Source of the DNA: an uncultured Clostridia bacterium
GTDB taxonomy: Bacteria; Bacillota; Clostridia; TANB77; CAG-508
Direction: 5' to 3'
NCBI GenBank assembly: GCA_944393275.1
Contig: CALXZQ010000045.1
Coordinates: 1-9,416, forward strand
DNA: 9,416 nucleotides
The notes beneath the pieces were generated by a model that had not been told where the DNA came from, ran no database searches, and saw nothing but the letters and a program-made list of their open reading frames with translations. Positions 7,194-9,416 of this stretch are shown piece by piece (the first letter of the stretch is position 1; every line of letters begins with the position of its first letter). The position numbers and the translations under genes were made by a program.

Positions 7194-8105
7194 TTATTTC
7201 TGTTCTTCATCTTTTAATAAACTTTCTTTTTCGATTTCATATAAATCTTCCCAACTTTTTAATTCTGGAAGGAGCTGTGGAGCATACTGTGAGAAAATAT
7301 CATGCACGATACCATGCTTCAAATCATAATCTCGCACAGTATCTTTTCTAAATGCTTGCCTTCCATATTTGACAGCTTCAACTGGGTCTCTAAATTGTCT
7401 TTCTTCTGTTGAATATATTTTTACTGGTGTTCCTTTTTCATCATTTCCTCTACGATATACCGTTGCCCTATCAAATAATGATTGTTTTACAAATTCTTGT
7501 AAAGTTACTAGATAGTTATCATATGATTCGTCGTGTACGCTTTGAGGTACCCATCTTGGTGAGTTATTTGCCACTAAATCTGTTGCATATCTTAAAAATG
7601 TAGAGCCAAAGCTTTCTAATTTTGGAACCGCCATTAATGCTAGTTCTATAAAGTATCCAGATTCTCTAAATTCTTTTGCCATTTTTATAAATCCTTCTGT
7701 GTTTCTCATTGTTCCTTCATTAATGAAGTTTAATTTGTTTCGTCTACAATAATTTCTTAGGTCAACATTTGCTTTATCTGCATCTGGTAATAGTGCCAAA
7801 TGCACATTAATTGGGTCCTCTCTATTAGCACGTCCAAAATTTGGATGCATAGCTCTTATTGTATCAAAATCTGATATAACTGCATTATACGATAATTCAC
7901 CATTTACTAAAGGTATTAATCTAGACTTTCCTGCTCCAGATTGTCCAGATATAAACACTAGCCTAGGCACTTCCTCTTTCTTTTTTCCTGTTGTAAAAAA
8001 TAGATTAACAGCACTTCCATATTCTTTTGCTTCTGCCTCTCCAAGCCTATATCTATCCTGCAATTTCTTTAATTCATTTTCATTCAACTTAAATTCCCCC
8101 AACAT
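7194..8105 (-). CDS. Zeta-family toxin (UDP-N-acetylglucosamine kinase-like)
   Basis: The 303-residue product carries a P-loop GQSGAGKS at 54-61 after the strand RLVFIS, and then SDFDTIRAMHPNF at 78-90, matching the zeta/PezT active site: Asp81 falls 21 residues after Lys60, the same offset as Asp67 after Lys46 in the zeta toxin of pSM19035 as I recall it. NEGTMR at 129-134 and FLRYATD at 170-176 correspond to the family's EGT(L)R and RYE segments. Known zeta toxins phosphorylate UDP-N-acetylglucosamine in the cytoplasm and block peptidoglycan synthesis. There is an N-terminal extension of about 14 residues compared with that zeta, and a C-terminal region of unclear role. The ATG at 8105 overlaps the end of the small upstream gene by 17 bases and has no close ribosome binding site, so translation is probably coupled to the antitoxin. 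Kinase fold assignment is strong; substrate is by family analogy. Confidence 0.
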   Translation of the reverse strand: MLGEFKLNENELKKLQDRYRLGEAEAKEYGSAVNLFFTTGKKKEEVPRLVFISGQSGAGKSRLIPLVNGELSYNAVISDFDTIRAMHPNFGRANREDPINVHLALLPDADKANVDLRNYCRRNKLNFINEGTMRNTEGFIKMAKEFRESGYFIELALMAVPKLESFGSTFLRYATDLVANNSPRWVPQSVHDESYDNYLVTLQEFVKQSLFDRATVYRRGNDEKGTPVKIYSTEERQFRDPVEAVKYGRQAFRKDTVRDYDLKHGIVHDIFSQYAPQLLPELKSWEDLYEIEKESLLKDEEQK

Positions 8106-8298
8106 ATTTTTCTATAATAGATTTATTTCCTTTGTTTACTTCATCTCTATCTTTCAATAACTCTAACATTTTTGTCTTAAAATTTTCTTGGTTTCTATTC
8201 TTTATTAACTTTGCCATTTGCTTAGCTATATTTTCTCTTGCTATTTGCAAACCTACCTCATTCAATAAATATTCTTTTTTATCCATATCATTAGTCAT
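8089..8298 (-). CDS. Putative small antitoxin of the zeta toxin
   Basis: A 69-residue, highly charged protein predicted to be mostly helical, with one helix roughly at 8-36 (EYLLNEVGLQIARENIAKQM) and another at about 38-53, ending in EKYVGGI. Its position immediately upstream of, and overlapping, the zeta toxin gene is the reason for the call. It is not recognisable as the classical epsilon antitoxin (about 90 residues) and is much shorter than PezA, and it shows no helix-turn-helix. By analogy with epsilon, an N-terminal helix could block the toxin's nucleotide site; this is inference. The ATG at 8298 is the first possible start in frame because a stop lies five codons upstream. The nearest ribosome binding site is 21 bases away, an abnormal distance. 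A second ATG at residue 5 has no better site. Confidence 0.
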   Translation of the reverse strand: MTNDMDKKEYLLNEVGLQIARENIAKQMAKLIKNRNQENFKTKMLELLKDRDEVNKGNKSIIEKYVGGI

Positions 8299-8319
8299 GC
8301 CAACTAGGTATTAGCACTT

Positions 8320-8326
8320 CCTCCTT
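8320..8326 (-). promoter_or_regulatory. Strong but distant Shine-Dalgarno of the antitoxin gene
   Basis: AAGGAGG at 8326-8320 is 21 bases from the antitoxin ATG at 8298. The intervening RNA can fold GUGCUAA (8317-8311) against UUGGCAU (8304-8298), with two G-U pairs and a seven-base loop, which would shorten the distance but also pair the first two bases of the start codon. A GTG at 8317 lies only two bases after AAGGAGG and opens an eight-codon frame ending at 8291. Confidence 0.
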
Positions 8327-8348
8327 ATTTAGTTTCGCTCTATTCCAT

Positions 8349-8377
8349 ATTATCTCATATTTAATCTCATTTTTCAA
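8349..8377 (-). promoter_or_regulatory. Sigma-A promoter of the toxin-antitoxin cassette with repeated heptad
   Basis: Minus-strand TTGAAA (8377-8372) and GATAAT (8354-8349) are separated by exactly 17 bases, each one base from consensus. A start near 8342 would leave about 16 bases before the Shine-Dalgarno at 8326. The heptad ATGAGAT occurs twice in direct orientation (8370-8364 and 8358-8352), 12 bases apart, one copy between the boxes and the other overlapping the -10 box, a natural place for a repressor. Confidence 0.
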
Positions 8378-8567
8378 GTATACTATGCTTTTTTGTAGTT
8401 TATATAAATTTCCACATTAAATTATTAGATTTATAATTTTCAATTTCTTAATGCATATTTGGGGTGATTTATTAGTCTTCTTCATCTTTCTTATATTATT
8501 TACCTCATAAGCATTTATGTCATTTCTAAAATCTATTCTTATTTTTTATTCAATATGAATAAAATTC
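8378..8567. other. Intergenic stretch without a supported gene
   Basis: The gap between the antitoxin gene and the methyltransferase gene is 341 bases. Apart from the promoter, the Shine-Dalgarno and the hairpin terminator, this AT-rich remainder holds only short open frames without ribosome binding sites. The longest noticed is a minus-strand open frame at 8417-8545 with no proper start, possibly decayed coding sequence. I see no RNA gene or riboswitch. Confidence 0.
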
Positions 8568-8607
8568 AAAAAAATAATCAGTTAGTAAAAACTAATTGAT
8601 TATTTTT
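8568..8607 (-). terminator. Hairpin terminator after the methyltransferase gene
   Basis: AAAAATAATCAGTTAGT (8570-8586) pairs with ACTAATTGATTATTTTT (8591-8607) around a four-base loop, with one G-T wobble on the plus strand seen as an A-C mismatch on the minus strand. A/T runs at both stem bases allow action in either direction. It starts about 30 bases past the methyltransferase stop. Confidence 0.
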
Positions 8608-8639
8608 CATATCCTCTATAATTTATTGTTAAGAACTTT

Positions 8640-9296
8640 TTATTTTCTTAAAACATATACTAACCACTTGTTATTGTTTTCTCCGCCTTCTTTATGAAAA
8701 TCACAAATAGTATATCCGATTTTGTTAATAATTTCATTTAGTTCCTCTTCTTTAAAGTATTTATAGTAACGTTTCTCTCCTATGTGATACTCATTAGGAA
8801 AATCGACCCATTCTTCATCGACATCTCTTATTTCACGATTTATAGCATTAAAAATAAATAACCCATCTTTTTCAAGTGCATCATAGACTTTTTGTAAAAC
8901 TTTCTCTACATCCTCTTTAGTAAAGTGGACAAATACTCTCCAACAAAAAATAGCAGAATATTTTTCTATAAATTCATCTTCCAATACATTAAACCTAATC
9001 ACTCTTAAGTTTTTTTCTTTTATTGCACTAATGAAATCTTCTGCTGTATCACTTGCTGTTACAGCATATCCTAATTCTTCAATATATTTTGCATTTGAGC
9101 CATCAGCAGATCCTATTTCTAAAATTTTTGAACCTGTAGGTAATGATTTCATGCTTTTCTTAATAAAATTCTCTAATCTTTCACGTTTGCGTTTAGCTTT
9201 GTCCGGATCAAGATTATCATGTTCAACACTACTTGCTAGATACATTTTAGCTTTATTTTTATATACTTCAATTGTTTTTTCGTTTTCTTTACTCAT
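8640..9296 (-). CDS. Class I SAM-dependent methyltransferase, substrate unknown
   Basis: A 218-residue soluble enzyme with a Rossmann methyltransferase core. Motif I is KILEIGSADGSNAKYIEELG (57-76), where the glycine-rich loop holds S-adenosylmethionine; the acidic end of strand two is TASDTAE (80-86), with Asp83 expected to contact the ribose. FNVLED (102-107) and AIFCWRVFVHFTKEDV (115-130) fit the adenine-binding and post-motif IV region, and GLFIFNAINRE (145-155) the strand after helix D. About 50 residues precede motif I. The sequence does not show an NPPY, DPPY or other signature of DNA methylation, so a small-molecule, lipid or protein substrate is more likely; no function is assigned. 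AAGGAGA lies nine bases upstream of the ATG at 9296, and a competing ATG at 9303 is closed at once by a stop. A terminator follows the gene, so it appears monocistronic. Confidence 0.
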   Translation of the reverse strand: MSKENEKTIEVYKNKAKMYLASSVEHDNLDPDKAKRKRERLENFIKKSMKSLPTGSKILEIGSADGSNAKYIEELGYAVTASDTAEDFISAIKEKNLRVIRFNVLEDEFIEKYSAIFCWRVFVHFTKEDVEKVLQKVYDALEKDGLFIFNAINREIRDVDEEWVDFPNEYHIGEKRYYKYFKEEELNEIINKIGYTICDFHKEGGENNNKWLVYVLRK

Positions 9297-9395
9297 ATCT
9301 CATATTCTCCTTAACTAAAATTAATCACTATTTTTATTATTTTTCAATGCATTTTAAATAATAATATCATTGTTTTGGATGAATTACTACATTTT

Positions 9396-9414
9396 TTATA
9401 GATTTACTCTATAA
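9396..9414. repeat. Perfect 7-bp inverted repeat upstream of the methyltransferase
   Basis: TTATAGA (9396-9402) and TCTATAA (9408-9414) are exact complements around TTTAC. It lies about 100 bases ahead of the methyltransferase start at the window edge. It could be an operator or the end of a terminator belonging to a gene outside the window; the minus strand continues into an A-run, not a T-run, so it is not a terminator for minus-strand transcription. Confidence 0.
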
Positions 9415-9416
9415 TT

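Noticed and set aside
8417..8545. Minus-strand open frame of about 42 codons in the spacer, reading through KMKKTNKSPQICIKKLK
   Set aside because: No ribosome binding site and no start codon near its beginning; at most decayed coding sequence, and length is within chance for this composition.
9318..9347. TTGAAA at 9347-9342 as the -35 of a methyltransferase promoter
   Set aside because: The matching -10 hexamers are weak and the transcript would begin on top of the ribosome binding site at 9312-9306.
1..9416. CRISPR array, tRNA, rRNA or riboswitch
   Set aside because: No regularly spaced repeats, cloverleaf-like sequence or conserved RNA motifs were seen on either strand.

Overview
The window is strongly AT-rich and every convincing gene reads on the minus strand, so transcription runs from the right edge to the left. 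Canonical AGGAGG-type ribosome binding sites, A/T-biased codon use, Gram-positive-type envelope proteins and the protein families present point to a low-GC Firmicute, most likely a Clostridia member. This is inferred from composition and family resemblance only; no rRNA or tRNA is present to place it.

In order of transcription (right to left): (1) a free-standing class I SAM-dependent methyltransferase (8640-9296) with a good ribosome binding site, closed by a hairpin terminator (8568-8607). (2) A two-gene toxin-antitoxin cassette: a 69-residue antitoxin-like protein (8089-8298) overlapping a 303-residue zeta-family toxin (7194-8105), driven by a near-consensus promoter (8349-8377) that contains a repeated ATGAGAT heptad, and closed by an 18-bp perfect hairpin (7149-7189). 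(3) A two-gene ABC transport operon of the LolD/MacB/FtsE type: the ATPase (6385-7086) overlaps a 1087-residue FtsX-like permease (3128-6391) whose first extracytoplasmic domain carries a coiled coil of about 280 residues. A clear Rho-independent terminator (3084-3116) ends it. (4) A short mobile-element-like module: a 43-residue protein (2892-3023), a large serine recombinase broken by a one-base frameshift (1285-2899), and a guanine-deaminase-like gene (801-1280) whose ribosome binding site lies inside the end of the recombinase. (5) After an unusual dyad-rich spacer, the N-terminal 204 codons of a glutathionylspermidine-synthase-like ATP-grasp enzyme, cut by the left window edge.

The toxin-antitoxin cassette and the recombinase module suggest an accessory region rather than a core chromosomal one. 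No relaxase, integrase partner, tRNA, element end or target-site duplication could be identified, so element limits cannot be drawn. The observations most worth following are: the zeta toxin partnered by a small protein with no visible DNA-binding domain, with an oddly distant ribosome binding site and a repeated heptad in the promoter; the recombinase-deaminase coupling; and the coiled-coil insertion in the permease. None of these proves a new system from sequence alone.
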